Assembly: GCA_018970825.1 (NCBI GenBank) | Contig: JAGWVP010000247.1 | Span: 1-5,368, forward strand | DNA: 5,368 bases | DNA from: a bacterium | GTDB taxonomy: Bacteria > Desulfobacterota > Binatia > UBA12015 | Direction of reading: 5' to 3' | Shown: positions 5,308 to 5,368 of the stretch, in pieces | Position numbering within the stretch: the first letter of the stretch is position 1 | Layout: each line of letters opens with the position of its first letter | Position numbers and translations under genes: made by a program | Notes under the pieces: generated by a model | What the model saw: the letters and a program-made list of their open reading frames with translations, nothing else | Database searches by the model: none | Told to the model about the DNA's origin: nothing

Positions 5308-5368
5308 GTGGGCTCCGGAGCCGACCCCGAGCCGGGCGCCGGGAAGCCCGCGCCCGTCCGTTGGATCG
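5308..5368 (+). CDS. Start of the next operon gene, probably a second permease (partial)
   Basis: A GTG one base after the permease stop codon opens a frame running to the window end, with 20 complete codons visible (VGSGADPEPGAGKPAPVRWI). The first 16 residues are Gly/Pro-rich and uninformative. The final Pro-Val-Arg-Trp-Ile resembles the point where FtsX-like permeases begin their first basic, amphipathic helix. An ATPase followed by two permeases is a common layout for this exporter class, as in LolCDE-like systems, so a second permease is the best guess. A periplasmic adaptor (MacA-like) would be the main alternative, but no signal peptide can be judged yet. No membrane segment is inside the window. 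Confidence 0.5.
   Translation, partial: MGSGADPEPGAGKPAPVRWI

Noticed and set aside
5311..5322. Perfect 12-bp palindrome GGCTCCGGAGCC as a terminator or operator
   Set aside because: It has no loop and no T run and lies inside the first codons of the next gene; chance is likely in such GC-rich DNA.

Overview
The window is very GC-rich DNA from a bacterium. GTG starts are common, and two gene pairs share the 4-base overlap GTGA. The secreted DUF1566 protein, with its Cys-rich N-terminal module, resembles proteins I associate with deltaproteobacterial-type lineages (Myxococcota, Desulfobacterota, Binatia-like). That placement is an impression from memory and is weak. No rRNA, tRNA, CRISPR array, integrase or transposase is visible.

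Minus-strand block, about 1-1545. Read in transcription order, it begins with a decayed MazF/PemK-type toxin gene (about 1545-1264) whose conserved pieces lie in three different frames. Next is an apparently intact toxin-antitoxin pair: a ribbon-helix-helix antitoxin (1193-972) overlapping a PIN-domain toxin (975-562). A 98-base gap leads to the N-terminal half of a dihydropteroate synthase (463 to the window edge). This folate enzyme has unusually strong resemblance to the mobile sulfonamide-resistance enzymes Sul1 and Sul2. The antitoxin start lies 7 bases downstream of a plausible -10 element, which suggests a leaderless mRNA, and an inverted repeat overlaps the matching -35.

Plus-strand block 1, 1692-3047. 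A single gene with a good ribosome binding site encodes a 451-residue secreted mosaic protein: signal peptide, Cys-rich module, a phage-tail-fibre-like segment, and a C-terminal DUF1566 (Lcl-type) domain. A strong GC-rich hairpin (3086-3116) follows it and probably ends transcription.

Plus-strand block 2, 3346 to the window end. This is an ABC export operon of the MacB/LolCDE (type VII) class: an ATPase with all motifs intact, a four-helix FtsX-like permease overlapping it by GTGA, and the first 20 codons of a further gene that is probably the second permease. The ATPase also appears to start leaderless behind a TACCCT element.

The most noteworthy points are the Sul-like FolP, the multi-frame mazF remnant beside an intact VapBC-like pair, the mosaic DUF1566 surface protein (whose domain class includes known diversity-generating-retroelement targets), and the two candidate leaderless promoters.
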